From contig JAJEKV010000046.1 of assembly GCA_021234155.1 (NCBI GenBank), positions 9,183,012-9,247,011 on the forward strand: DNA of 64,000 nt. The letters are read 5' to 3'. Both the position numbers and the translations under genes were made by a program. Positions 32,419 through 43,954 of this stretch are shown here, piece after piece (the first letter of the stretch is position 1; each line of letters opens with the position of its first letter). The notes beneath the pieces were generated by a model. It was not told where the DNA came from. It searched no databases and saw nothing but the letters and a program-made list of their open reading frames with translations. Source of the DNA: Isoetes taiwanensis (Eukaryota > Streptophyta > Lycopodiopsida > Isoetales > Isoetaceae).

Positions 32419-34973
32419 TGTTGAAGGTGTTCCTGGCAAAACCTTCGACCTCAGTGGTTAAGAACCTTCAGGTTGCTTAAGGCAACCAATCTGAGTGCAA
32501 AAAATTCTGGAGATAATGCTTAAGAGATCATCTAACACAGCTTTCCTTAAAGGATAAAAAGTCTATCTCAGGAAAAAGCTTGCCAAATGCACACCCTTTG
32601 AGCTTTGCTTGTGATTCTTGCTTGCACAGATGCTCAAGACCTATATTTGTCTTGCCACAAAAGTCTGAAAGGATTTGACAAGGTTAGATGGATCAAATAG
32701 TTGTTCCTGACCGAGTCAATTTTTGGTCAATATCCCTGGCAGAGAGCTCGATTTATGATCTCGTTACTGGAAGTAGTTTTTGGAGCTTTGAAAATCTTGC
32801 CTATTCTGAACAAGTCTGCACATCAAGGGCCTTGGTGCTCTTGGCGAAAAGAACTTGAGATCTTTTGCTTTTTGAATTTTCTTTGACTGACTGCTACAAA
32901 TCTAGAACAAATGTGAAAGCAAACTTATTTATGAAAGGGAGGCATATAAATTCCATCATTCTTGCAACAATCATGTCTGAGGCAATGATCTTAGCACTCT
33001 AGGCACTTTTATGCATCACTATGTGGCCGTATGCTGATTTCTGCTATGGCAAATTTTAAACAAATGATTCAATGACTTGTGTTGATGGATCGGGAAATCA
33101 AAGGGATTGATTGATACTTGTATAAAGCATGCTTAGATGTCGAATAAATGATATCACACTACTGGGATAGAATGCAGTAGACAAACTCTAGCAATAACTG
33201 CTTTTTTGAGAATAGATCAATGTATAGCACCAGTATTCAACAACAAGGGTCGGATTTTCAATTAAATCAGGTACACAAAGGCAAATAACATGAATCCCAA
33301 GCTCCGAGTCTTGGGCACATGATCAAATAGGTAGACATTCAATCAACTCAGATAATTTAGTCAATAATCCGAGTTGCAAATCAAGTCTGGAGGTCTGAAT
33401 CAAGCTCCAATCAAGCAAGTCGGTCCTTCTTCAAAGCAAACAATCGCTTCTTTGCCTTAAAGCCCTCGAATTTCTTCTCTGTTGAACAACCCCTTTTGTA
33501 GATCCCCTGTTCTGTTGCATTCTTGATCAATTTCATTCAATTCTCTGTCTTTTTGTTTCCCAGACATGTTCTTGGCATTAAATAGGATTATTCGACAGGT
33601 TTGGGGTATGATTGCACAGTTGGTTTGGTCTAATCGACCGGATCTTGACGCTCACAAATTTTAGGGTTCTTGAAAATCTTCAGCGATATATCCCACAGGC
33701 AAATTTAGACTTGGCAGCTCAAGGTATATAAGGAAAAATAAAACGTTAATTTATCATTATTACGTGCAATATCCACGTGGGATTCGGTACCTGCACCGCC
33801 CCACACGCCCGGATGTTCCATGCGGCATGGGGAGATTGGCTGGGAAGAAAAAATAGGCTTGGGGGAGGGGGTAGATAGGAAAAAAAAATTTTACCCCATG
33901 GTCTATGGCACGTTTCCCAAGGAGGCAAATATAAGGGCCAAGATAAATGAAATTTTCAGTTTTCTTTTTTTCTAATGGGAATCTTTCTTCATGCCCTAGA
34001 AGATTCTGGAATCTTTTTTTGCAATTGGGCACTTTTGATTTTGGCTTAAAAATGGTTCAAAAGGGAGGTGATGTGGCAAATGATGACAAGGCTATGTAGG
34101 GATGACATGGCAAATAAGGATGGTGACGTGTCAACCAACTTGGCTTAGAAAATTCTTCCTAGTCAAAACCTCAAGTGATGTGAACATGATGTGTGTGACA
34201 TGTGGATGGTGATGTGGAGGTGCTAATGGTGATGTGGCAAGGTGATGTGTCATCTTATGGATGTAATTTTGAGGCTTTTAGCAAAAATTCGAAGTGTGAT
34301 CATGGAGATGAAGGAATGACATGGCATGACAAGAGAGGTGATGTGTGTGATAACTTGGCACTTCAAATGTACTTTCCATGGGTCAATTTTGGTAGAAATG
34401 CAAATCATTGGCATTTCCTTAGGCAAACTTGTCTTTTAAATGTTTCCCTTAGGGATTTTATGATCTTTCCTTCTCTTTGACTTTGATGGATGGAATGTTG
34501 ACCTTTGACCACATGTATGACCAAGTCAAGTGATGTTTTGGAACTTTGAATGATGTGGAAGTGGTATGATAGGTGTGTGCATGTGAATGGTTCTTGAAAG
34601 TGTGATTTTGACTAGAAAAAATCTTCAAAGCCAAATTTGACTTGGAGATGAATTGTGGGTGTGGAATTCAAGATCTCATGGGTCTTTCATGATGGTAGAA
34701 AGCATTGGAGATGTGGAATGGGAATCAAAGTGCACAAAGATGCCAAGAACTCAAATGATCACATACCAAAAGATCTTCTAGGGGTCTTCTTCCTTTTGCT
34801 TGATTATCCTTTTGCCTTTCTTGTGTGACCTGAGTCAATTGTCCTCACCTTGCTCTTCAAGCCTTCAATGTATGCCAACAAGCATTCTTCTTGTGCCTTG
34901 AAATTCAGATTAAAGTGTAAGGATTAGTCTTCAAAATGTGTCTTGCTCTTCCATGCTGCCATAGCATGGCAGC
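32419..34973 (-). repeat. 5' LTR of element A
   Basis: About 2.55 kb, ending CTTCAACA on the minus strand next to the primer site. The outer end carries the hairpin GCTGCCAT/ATGGCAGC (about 34953-34972); one base of the expected terminal TG is changed, so the exact boundary is uncertain by about 2 bp. The promoter block (G-box 33774-33779, TATATA 33725-33730 on minus) matches copy C. Confidence 0.8.
33725..33779 (-). promoter_or_regulatory. LTR promoter of element A: G-box plus TATA
   Basis: CACGTG at 33774-33779 and TATATA at 33725-33730, about 43 bp apart, as in copy C. Confidence 0.55.
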
Positions 34974-35227
34974 GACATGGTAGCCAATGGGGTAGTAACA
35001 GTTGAGTACATCAATACAAATGAGAAAACTGCAGACATTTTGGCAAAAGGATTTAGGAGTTATAGAAATTACACAAAGCAGGAAAGTAAAGTTCGAAAGG
35101 GAATGACATATGAAAGTTGTCTAAACCGTTATTTACAGTTACAGTTAAATCATGTGAAATTTGCATGGAAGGGGAATGAGGAATTTAGTCATCTAAATTC
35201 ATATGTGAATATGAACATAATTTGAAC
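34974..35227 (+). pseudogene. copia RNase H C-terminal fragment
   Basis: Reads DMVANGVVTVEYINTNEKTA and then DILAKGF, the end of copia-type RNase H (V..G...V.YV.T..Q.ADILTK.L). The frame continues open to 35225. It starts exactly where the element A LTR ends, so element A probably inserted into, or recombined with, an older copia element. Downstream sequence (35228 to about 35450) may be its 3' LTR. Confidence 0.75.
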
Positions 35228-36398
35228 TAAGTGCAAGATTTATGCAGTTGAAAGGCACAGTAAAAATCACAATCCTAAGTTGCTACAGTGTTTGGTCCAA
35301 TATTATTAACTAGACCTTTGGTTTAGAAGGTTCCCTGAAGATTAATTCTTGGGACTTTGAATAACCATTGATTAATAATATTGTTATTTTAGGGTTCCAC
35401 ATGATGCAGTAATTTCGAGCCAAAATGGCATTTGAATATAGCAGGATGTAGTAGCAGCGACTGGGGCTACAGTTCAGCCGCCAAAAAGTACAATTTTCTC
35501 GAGCTTATAATGATCCAACGTGAGATGCAATCTCGGCCAGTGCTTTACTAGAGTCATAACGCGCCATAAGCAAACCCTATTTCATAAAACCTTAAAGTTT
35601 TATCAACTGGACAACCCACATCAACTTCAATGGTGATCGGATTACCAAAACTCGCGGGGTGTTAAGGATGATAGCACGCTTGCCCTCGAGTGTTATAGCT
35701 GATGTATCTCTGGCGGCTCATGTTTTACTGGAGCTATAACACTCTCAGGCCAAGGTGCTATCTACCCTGTAACCCATGGCTTTTGTACGATACAATGGTC
35801 TGTTTTTGGCTGAACCTCCAAAGTGCGTGGCCATGAAGCCTCGACCAGGCAGCCCATGTCTCGGTTGGTAGCAAAACAGGTCTCGGATGGCAGCACAGAT
35901 GGTCATAAGACAGAGCAGGGAGGAACACTTGGTAGGGCGTTAGATCTTAAGGCCTGACCAAAAGACCCAGATGGCCCTGTTTGTGTTTGATGATTTCCCA
36001 TGCAATGCCCATAGGCAGTGAGCACAAATGGGTTTCTGTGATTTTTGATTAAAATGAGGAGTGCCCAACTGGGCTAGAAGAAAAACAGAGCATGGATTGA
36101 ATGGCAGGGCAGGGCAGACTACATAAGTCGTCACAGTGGCAAATGGCAGCAGCAAAAGGCGCAGCAAGAACTCATAGCAGATCAGACGGTAGTAGATCAA
36201 AAAGGAGGTCTCGGATGGCAGCCCAGATGGTAAGGATCATAGCAACCAACAAACAACAACCAAATCTCGGCTACTCCAACAACCAAATCTCGCTTCTCCT
36301 CAATCCACAGAAAAAGAACAAAGAGACAACACAAGAAGAAGAAGTCATGGGCTTCATGACGCTCCTGCCAGTCGCTCCAAGCATACATCAAGCAGGCG
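35228..36398. other. no gene seen; possible copia LTR remnant
   Basis: No coding region recognised. GGTCTCGGATGGCAGC and what follows (ACAGATGGT/CCAGATGGT) occurs at about 35879 and 36207, a short direct repeat about 330 bp apart. Confidence 0.35.
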
Positions 36399-36406
36399 AC
36401 TACACC
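36399..36406. repeat. target-site duplication ACTACACC, left
   Basis: Identical to 41554-41561; 8 bp as expected for hAT transposition. Confidence 0.92.
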
Positions 36407-37230
36407 CATAGTTGTTCGTTAGCAGTTATCGTTAGCTAACGGCTAACGGCTAACGGCAAAATAACGTGTAACTAGTTATCCTGGAAGTTGATAACGTGTT
36501 ATTTTTTGGCCAAAAAGAATTGATCAGATTTTAAAAATTTAGAACATGATCTTGGCTAATTTGATCATGCTGAATCCAAATATGCAATCAGAATTTGAAA
36601 ATACCTTATCTAACCTGCTGAACTAATGTGGAATGAGATAATGTGGAACGGGAACTAATGTTTTTAGCTCTTGTCCTCTTCAGAAATGAGCTCAAGTCAG
36701 ATACTTTTGGAACTATTGAGCCCTTGAAGAAGGGTGAGGTATGAGCTATTCCTTCTTCATATGTTTTGTTGTGATGCGTTTGTGGCTATTGTGTCTTTGT
36801 TTTGTTTTCTATTGTTGTGAAAGTTTGTTTATTTGATGTACCATTACATTGCTAGGCTTGTTCACTAATTTCATGCTTAGAAACCTTTGGCTTACCATCG
36901 TTTAGGAAGCCTTGCCCACTCTTGCTCAGTTTGGCTCACAAGAACTTCTTAGCTCATGTTTCCTTTGCAGTAGAAGCTAAGAATTCTTTGTTCCAGCCTC
37001 AAACCATCAGAGCAAAAGAGCAAGGTAAAATCATAGCTTGTTTATCTGCAGAAGCCACAATCACATAAACTACACTTGGCTTAGCAATTTTTCCCATTTG
37101 CTGAAACTAAAGCAAAGTTAATCGGATTTAAAAATGATACTGCTACTCGTATAAGCATGTGAAAAAAGCATTTTCATCACCAGCTGCCTTCTCACTATTT
37201 GTTATATGGGCTCAAACTTTGAATGTTTTC

Positions 37231-37340
37231 AGTAGCACTAATATTTTTAACCTCAAAATATGGGTACATGATATTCAGTAGCACTATTAACCTCAAAATA
37301 TGGGTACATGATATTCAGTAGCACTAATATTTTTAACCTC
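37231..37340. repeat. tandem repeat, about 50-bp unit
   Basis: CAGTAGCACTAATATTTTTAACCTCAAAATATGGGTACATGATATT-type units follow one another, the middle one lacking AATATTTTT. They lie inside the hAT element. Confidence 0.8.
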
Positions 37341-37576
37341 AGTCGGGGTTCTTGCAAAGGTGGAAAAGTCAGACCTTTCCTCTTTGGCAGTTGATCCATG
37401 GTCGATCATGCCCACAATCTTTGTTACGATATGGTGCAAGGAATTGTTGTATATAGTTATATTTTGGCCAGACTCCTAGAAAGTGTATATTAACAAAGAT
37501 CCTATTCTTTGAATAAAAGGTCAAACATACTATTGCTAAGAATTCAATATGTCCCTACACTGTATATTGTTAGATT

Positions 37577-37784
37577 CATAGTTGTTCGTTAGCAGTTATC
37601 GTTAGCTAACGGCTAACGGCAAAATAACGTGTAACTAGTTATCCTGGAAGTTGATAACGTGTTATTTTTTGGCCAAAAAAAATTGATCAGATTTTAAAAA
37701 TTTAGAACATGATCTTGGCTAATTTGATCATGCTGAATCCAAATATGCAATCAGAATTTGAAAATACCTTATCTAACCTGCTGA
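37577..37784. repeat. internal second copy of the hAT left end
   Basis: Repeats 36407-36622 almost exactly, including the terminal CATAGTTGTTCGTTAGC, but with one TAACGGC unit fewer. It is in the same orientation and is not preceded by ACTACACC. Confidence 0.9.
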
Positions 37785-38194
37785 AAAATCAGAATGCCAC
37801 TTAAACCTTTGATGCGCGATATGCTTTTTGTCTTCAAGAGATTCCTGCAACAAAAGAAACACATCTACATACATTCCTGATCTCAATTCCAGAAAATCAG
37901 CAACACCAAAATGTACTAAATAAACTTAGAACCAAAATGTACTAAATAAATGTACTTATAATATTATGCAACTTGTCTTTGGAATGTTTTTGAACAGCAA
38001 TTTGTCTTCATCACATTTAAAACAACAAACTGAAATACAAAAACTTAGAATAGCATAAAGACTAATGTCATTCTCTTCTCCAAACTAAGAAACTTCAAAT
38101 TATGTGTTCCTGCAAGACACAAGCGGAGTATACAATGAGAAGCATACACAAAAACAAATTGGAATCTAAATTCAAAACATTACCATAATATTCT

Positions 38195-40713
38195 TCAAAT
38201 AAGATCTCGAATACTACGCGTCCTCCTTGGCACTGCATCTAAAGTATCATCATATGAGCCATCATCCTCAACTTGATTTCCATAATCCTCATTATGATAA
38301 GGAGACTCATCATGATATGGAGACTCATCGCCCATAGACTCGTCATCTGGAGAATCTCCCTCCTCCACATATGTAATCTCTTCACTATCGCCTTCTTCTT
38401 CATTCATTTCAACTAACACAGCTGGTTGAATTGGAGCCGCACTTTGCACAATGGCATCTACCCTCTCTTGCACAACTAATAGTCTTTCCTCATTCTTTTC
38501 AAGATTTATTTTGTCATAATTTGCTTCAATCATTTTACTCTCGCTCCTCTCTAAATTCTCAAGCAAATGTAAGTTAGTATGAATGAAAATCAACTTCTCT
38601 GCATTACAGGAAAGAAGCCTATTCCTCTTTTTGGTCACTACACCCGCGTATGAACTCCAATTCCGCTCACATGGGCTGCTGCATGTTCCTTGGCTTAGAA
38701 CCCGCATTGCCAAATTCCTTAACTCGGGAAGAGACCCTCCATATTGCTGCCACCACTTCAAAGGTGTCAACATCTCGTCTCTTAGCTTTGCCACGGGCAA
38801 ATTGTGATGCCCTCCCACGTTCACAGGGCTCCTAAATTCCGTTAATTGCGCATTTAGCTTAGTTTGGAGTTGTAAATCATTGTTGGTATACCTAATAAGA
38901 ATCATGAATACATAAGATTAATCATGAATACATAATTTCAAGTTTGTTAAATTGAAAGAAGCAAAAATATACATTGAAACAAGCAAATATATTGGTTGAC
39001 GTACCTTGGAAGATAATCCCACCAATCCTTCATCAACTTATCGTCATACAAAGCATCTTCATGGTCGGGACCATCTCTAAAGAGAGGGTTTAGCAAATAT
39101 CCAACTCCGTGCAAAGGTGAGTGAAGCATAGTCCACCTTGCTTGCAATCCCTCGTGCTCATACTTTATACAATTTATGATGGACTGAATTTTATAAGGAG
39201 CCACTTTATCTTTCATACCATTGAGGATCTCGATCAAGTTACGCATGCACTCGTAGATTAAACCCATGGTTGAGCCTTCCCTATCCGCCAGTCTCAATAC
39301 TTTCAACAATGGAGTTAGCACATAAACAATCTCCTTGGCATGGATAAAAAATTCAGCGCTTCTAATCAATGCATATACTTCCTTGCCATTAGGTTTTCTT
39401 GAGTGTTTCCAAGCACTCCACTCATCGCTCATGATCATCTTCACTAATGCTTTCTCTACTTCCTCGCTTGTCAATTGTTCCAAAACTATGAACAAGTATG
39501 AGAATCTAGTAGCTGCTGGTTTCAACAAAGACTTCTTACAAAACTTATGCCATAAAGAAATACCAGACTCCTTGCGCATGAGGAAGGTCACAATCTTCTC
39601 GGCACCCTTAACTGATGGAGCTACCCAATCCAATCGACCTATATCCTCAAAGAGAAGATCCAAGCAGTGGCATGCACAACGAGTGTAAAATATGGATGGG
39701 AACTCCAATTCTAACATGTCACCAGATTTTACACAATTGGAACCATTATCAGTAATAATTTGAACAATGTTCTCAACGCCAACTACTTCAATGACCTTTT
39801 TGAACTCATCAAACAAAAACATAGCATCTTTCTTCTTGCCACTTGCATCCACGGATTTCAAAAACATAGAGCCAAAACAGTTTGAGGCCACAAAGTTAAT
39901 AATGGGTCTCTTTCTTACATCAGACCACCCATCGCTACAAATTGAAACTCCATACCTCTTCCACGTGTTCTTCACGGGCTGCAATCTTTTTTCCACGGCA
40001 TGGTATTCAGCTTTCAAATGTTTTCCTCTTAAGTCACCATAGCTCAAAGGTTGGTATCCTGGCCCAGCTTTAACCACCGCCTTACAATACTCTTTGAAAA
40101 GCTTACTTTGTGCAATATTGTAGGCAATACCACAGCCATAGAACACCCTACGTTGTGCTTCATCTGCAGCATTCCTAAGACTATGGCGGAAAAGCTTCTG
40201 AACGGAGGATCCTCCCTCAACATTATCCTCTTGGCGCCTCTTACGTGAAATATTATTATCATAAACACTTGATAAAGAGAGTCCACCTAAAGAAAGAAGA
40301 ATGCAATTAAAAAATAATACTATATGACATGAATCAAAAAATGAAAAAGAGAGGTCACCTGCAGTTTCTAGAGAAGCAATACCCCCTGAAGCCAACGATT
40401 CTTGTCGAAGTTCTTGTATGCACATTCTAGCATCATCTGGATTGAATGCGGGATCAATCTCCTTGGCCTTTTTTATAGTCTTTCCCTCTTCCTTCTTTTC
40501 CATATCTTTAAAAACATGGTTAGGAGCTTGTGGGCACTTTTCTACACCAATTCCTCTCTTCCCAATAATATGAGCCCGAATCCTATCAGCTCCTCCCGTC
40601 CATACGTGGCCACAATACTTGCATTTGACTCGTGCTTGCCCGGAAGCTATTGAACCTTTTACAATATGGACATGTTGCCATTCAAATCCCTTCCCCATTC
40701 TACAAATTGACAA
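38195..40713 (-). CDS. hAT transposase with BED zinc finger
   Basis: Exon 1 begins at 40713 or, more likely, at MGKGFEWQHV (40698). It encodes a BED-type zinc finger (CKYCGHVWTGGADRIRAHII...C), a KKAKEID linker, and the DUF659-like catalytic region (YGVSICSDGWSDVRKRPIIN, IVQIITDNGSNCVKSG, CACHCLDLLFEDIG, AATRFSYLFIVLEQL). A 72-nt segment, 40358-40287, with GTGACC...TTTCTTTAG looks like a small intron; retained, it keeps the frame. Exon 1 ends at 39005 (donor GTACGT). The last exon starts at 38891 and joins in frame as LPR/YTNNDLQL. It carries the hAT dimerisation domain (WWQQYGGSLPELRNLAMRVL, CERNWSSYAGVVTKKRNRL) and an acidic tail. No stop interrupts the exons, so it may be functional. It would act in the nucleus on the element's own ends. 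Confidence 0.9.
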
Positions 40714-40850
40714 AAAAAAATAACATTAGCAGGCTGAAAGAAATCAGAGTTAAATCTGCAAATCAGAGTTAATGCTATGGCTGTCATTAAGTTACTAAAG
40801 TTACCTTAAGTTATGCTATATTATCCTTAAGTTACTAAACCTTAAGTTAG

Positions 40851-41035
40851 CTGCTGACATGCCTTCTTTTTTGAGAGATTGGAACAGAGAATTGCAATAG
40901 AAAGATAAATTAGATGGAATGAGTTCCAAAAGACATACCTGTTAGCTGCTGACATGCCTTCTTTTTTTTAGAGAATAGGAACATAGAATTGCAATACAAA
41001 GAGAAATAAGATGAATGAGTTCCAGAAGACATACC
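40851..41035. repeat. subterminal duplication in the hAT element
   Basis: GTTAGCTGCTGACATGCCTT with following GGAACA.AGAATTGCAATA and GACATACCT occurs twice, about 90 bp apart. CCAGACCAAAATCGGC also recurs at about 41190 and 41250. Such subterminal repeats often bind hAT transposase. Confidence 0.7.
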
Positions 41036-41553
41036 TCTAACTGCTGGATCAGTGCAGCCTTGTGTGGCAGAACAAAATCGGCCCCTGCTACCATGCCAAA
41101 TCGTCAGTTGCAGACCAAAAACTGCCTTCTAATACCTGTTAGAATTCGAAAGACATACCTGTGTTACTGTTAGATCAATGCAGATGGGTTCCAGACCAAA
41201 ATCGGCACCAATCACCATGCCAAATCGTCAATGCAGCCTTTGGCAAACCTTCCAGACCAAAATCGGCCCCAGATACTCCAGGAATCGTCAGTTTGGATTG
41301 TCTTCAGTCTCGGGTCTGGAAAACAGAGAGCGCCATGCTCTCAGGCGCAAATAACGCACAGCCAAAGGGGTTTTTAGGTTAGGTTAGGACATATTTGCAT
41401 TCGTCTCCAAATTCCCTACAAAATGGTATTTTTTTTTTTTATTTTGACAACTGTAACATTTTGACAAAGCTAACATAAGTTAGTATTAGTTATTTTTTTA
41501 ATAACGGATAACGCGTTATTTTTTTGGGGCTAACGCGTTATCTAACAACTATG

Positions 41554-41561
41554 ACTACACC
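41554..41561. repeat. target-site duplication ACTACACC, right
   Basis: Matches 36399-36406. Confidence 0.92.
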
Positions 41562-42034
41562 GGCATGCCTGCGTGACCCGTCCATCAAATCTCCATCCAA
41601 TCTCCAGAATGTTGTCCTATTTTCAACCATGCACTCACAAAGCCAACTCCATCTCCCTGAGAACCACCAAAAAACCATCGCCCGCCAGCAAGCAGCTCAA
41701 ACCTGTGCAAAACATACCATGCACATACGATTTCAGCTACATACACCCACAATATCTAGGCACAACCATGCGTGACATACGGTCCCCATAAGGTTTGCAA
41801 ATTATCTGTCACTATGATTTTGGCAGTGGTTGACCGAGAAAGGGGGGTTAGGGTTTTGGTAAAAAAAATTGGACCTTGGCTTAATATACCAAACTAAATA
41901 ACTAAATAATTGGAAGTTTATAACAGTTCGTGTTGTTGAAGAGATGATGCATCTGGATCGTTGATCTCCTTAAATCTCCACTGGAACAAAAATGCCTAAA
42001 ACCCTTGGCTTTAGGTCTTCTTCTGGAAAGCTCC
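41562..42034 (+). promoter_or_regulatory. upstream region of the PPR gene
   Basis: About 470 bp between the hAT element and the PPR start codon, presumably holding its promoter and leader. No clear TATA box. The hAT insertion therefore lies close to the promoter. Confidence 0.35.
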
Positions 42035-43954
42035 ATGGCTTGCTCTCACTTCCGCTTACTAACAAGGCCGATATGGTGGGAAGGAGGTGCCATGGTTGGT
42101 AGAATGATGCACTTGGAGCGGTCGCCTCGACTTCGCAATTTCGTTATGTGTGCCAATCCTACTGCATGCTCAGCTGCATCTTCAGTTCGGACGTCCATTT
42201 CATCTGCTCAGGTACAGGAAAATGTATCACGTTCTGCCACTCCTTTCCAAATCGTTAGGCCTGTTCCCAATCCTTTGGAGTATAAGCTTCCTTCCGAAAA
42301 TAAGACCAAGAAGGATCCTGGATGTTTGTCTACTCTGTATTTTGATTCATTAGATCTTTATGGCAAAATTGAAGTGGATTTGAAAGAAATGGATATGGGA
42401 AGCGACACATCGCCAGAAACAATCTCAATGTATAGAAATTTATTAGAAACCGATCAGGGGAAGGTCAAAAAGTTGGAAATTGATCAAATTGCTGTTCTAC
42501 TGCGATTGTCTGAATCGGTGATAGAAGGTAGGCGGATTGAAGACCTTATAATACGAAGTGGTTTTAAGGGCGATACTTTTCTTGGTAATTTGATGGTAGA
42601 AATGTATTATAGATGTGGTTCATTAAAGAATTCAAGGAGATGCTTTGGTCATACCCGAAAGAAAAATCAGTTGTCTTGGAACCTTATTACTTCTTGTTAT
42701 ACTAAGGATGGATGGCGTGGGGAAGCTACTGGTCTCTTTAATCAAATGCCAGATAGAGACGTGGTATCCTGGAATATTATGATTATTGCCCATGCGATGG
42801 CGGGAGAGCTTGAAGATGCCCTTGCCTACTTTGAAAGGACACCTGAGCGGAATGTAGTGTCATGGAATGCCATGGTTGTAGGTTATGCCAAGCATGGGAA
42901 AATACAGGAGGCTCTTAACCTGTTCCGCCAGATGCCTAAAAGAGATGTAATGTCATGGAATATAATGATTGCTGCATATGTTCAAAAGGGGCAGCTAGAG
43001 GAGGCCCATAACTTGTTTACGGAAATGCCAGAAAAAGATTTTTTTTCCTGGAATTTGTTGATATCAGGATATGCACAACGTGGTCTTGCCAACCAAGCTC
43101 TTGATTTGTTTGAGAAAATGGGCCAGCGGGATGTAGTTTCATGGAATGTCATGCTGGCAGGTTACACGAAGAGTGGAAATTTAAGTGAGGCTCTTAAGCT
43201 CTTTGAACGAATGCAAGCCGAAGATATGAAGCCTAATGAAACTACATTTGCAACGATTCTTGATGGTTGTGCTGCTCTGTCAGCATTAGATGCAGGCAGA
43301 GACATACATTTGCAGATTAAGGACTGTGCACTTGAAGCTCATTCTCTTGTTGCTAATGCACTGATCAATATGTATGGAAAGTGCGGCAGCCTGGAAGAAG
43401 CACTAAGCGTGTTTGATCAAATGAAAGAGCGAGATTTAGGATCCTGGAATGCGATTGCTGCAGCATATGCCAGAAATGGGAACATCACTCAGGCAACCCA
43501 TATCTGTCATAAGTTGAAACTGGATAAGATAGGCCCCGATGAAGCAACTTTGGTTGCCATTCTTCATGCTTGTGGTCGAGCTGAGCTAGGGGATGAGTGT
43601 TTCCATGCACTTCTCACCTTGAATTATCAGTATCCTATCAAACCTGCGTTGGAGCATTACAATCTTGCAATTAATCTTCTTGGGCGATCTAGACTACTCG
43701 ATGAGACAGAAGATTTGGTGAATAACATGCCATTAAAACCTAATGCAATCTCGTGGAAGTCACTGCTTGGTTCTTGTGCAGCATATCTTGATATCATTAG
43801 GGCAAAGAGGGTTGCAGGATGTACAATGAAACTGGAGCCAGAGACCTCCAATACGTACAGGTTGCTTGCAAAACTATGTGGAGCAGTTGATGTGTCCATT
43901 GATGAAGCAATTATTAATGACATTGTTGAAGCATGCAAGAACACACTTTCATGA
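42035..43954 (+). CDS. PLS-class pentatricopeptide repeat protein
   Basis: An intronless ORF of 639 codons from the ATG at 42035 (MACSHFRLLTRPIWW); an open frame continues upstream without another ATG. The N-terminus (Arg/Ser-rich, few acids) fits an organelle-targeting peptide. From residue about 180 on there are about ten PPR units with the land-plant pattern: MPDRDVVSWNIMIIAHAMAG, TPERNVVSWNAMVVGYAKHG, MPKRDVMSWNIMIAAYVQKG and so on, then L- and S-type units (KPNETTFATILDGCAALSAL, ALINMYGKCGSLEEA). The end (PNAISWKSLLGSCAAYLDII, LEPETSNTYRLLAKL) resembles a short E-type motif; no E+ or DYW domain follows. Such proteins bind organelle RNAs for editing, splicing or stability, the target being set by residues 5 and 35 of each repeat. 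Any editing activity would need a separate DYW partner. No damage seen. Confidence 0.92.
   Translation: MACSHFRLLTRPIWWEGGAMVGRMMHLERSPRLRNFVMCANPTACSAASSVRTSISSAQVQENVSRSATPFQIVRPVPNPLEYKLPSENKTKKDPGCLSTLYFDSLDLYGKIEVDLKEMDMGSDTSPETISMYRNLLETDQGKVKKLEIDQIAVLLRLSESVIEGRRIEDLIIRSGFKGDTFLGNLMVEMYYRCGSLKNSRRCFGHTRKKNQLSWNLITSCYTKDGWRGEATGLFNQMPDRDVVSWNIMIIAHAMAGELEDALAYFERTPERNVVSWNAMVVGYAKHGKIQEALNLFRQMPKRDVMSWNIMIAAYVQKGQLEEAHNLFTEMPEKDFFSWNLLISGYAQRGLANQALDLFEKMGQRDVVSWNVMLAGYTKSGNLSEALKLFERMQAEDMKPNETTFATILDGCAALSALDAGRDIHLQIKDCALEAHSLVANALINMYGKCGSLEEALSVFDQMKERDLGSWNAIAAAYARNGNITQATHICHKLKLDKIGPDEATLVAILHACGRAELGDECFHALLTLNYQYPIKPALEHYNLAINLLGRSRLLDETEDLVNNMPLKPNAISWKSLLGSCAAYLDIIRAKRVAGCTMKLEPETSNTYRLLAKLCGAVDVSIDEAIINDIVEACKNTLS

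Larger units (their letters stand above)
28246..34973 (-). mobile_element. Ty3 element A, Tat-like, 3'-truncated
   Basis: Reading 5' to 3' on the minus strand: 5' LTR 34973-32419, primer site 32415-32397, gag from ATG at 32376, zinc knuckles (about 31640-31470), protease (31413-30634), extra RNase H (30626-30036), RT plus degenerate RNase H (29993 to about 28500), and the first integrase residues (CHEGICGGH, about 28270). The rest of integrase and the 3' LTR are gone; a small palindromic element starts at 28245. Several shifts and stops show it is dead. About the same gene order and strong protein similarity as element B. Confidence 0.88.
36407..41553. mobile_element. complete hAT transposon, 5147 bp
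   Basis: Ends are CATAGTTGTTCGTTAG on the left and CTAACAACTATG on the right (inverted CATAGTTGTTAG), flanked by perfect 8-bp duplications ACTACACC. A two- to three-exon transposase lies on the minus strand (38195-40713). Subterminal regions hold repeats: TAACGG/TAACGCGTTA motifs on both sides, a second left end at 37577-37784, a roughly 50-bp tandem repeat at about 37231-37340, and a roughly 90-bp duplication at about 40851-41035. The ends and the long coding region make it a candidate autonomous copy. Confidence 0.93.

Noticed and set aside
18682-34973. Copy C and the element A LTR as the two LTRs of one 16-kb element
   Set aside because: They are in opposite orientation and A's pol is cut off at 28246, so they are separate insertions.
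36399-41561. CACTA or MULE identity for the 5.1-kb element
   Set aside because: 8-bp TSD, BED finger and hAT dimerisation domain are diagnostic of hAT.
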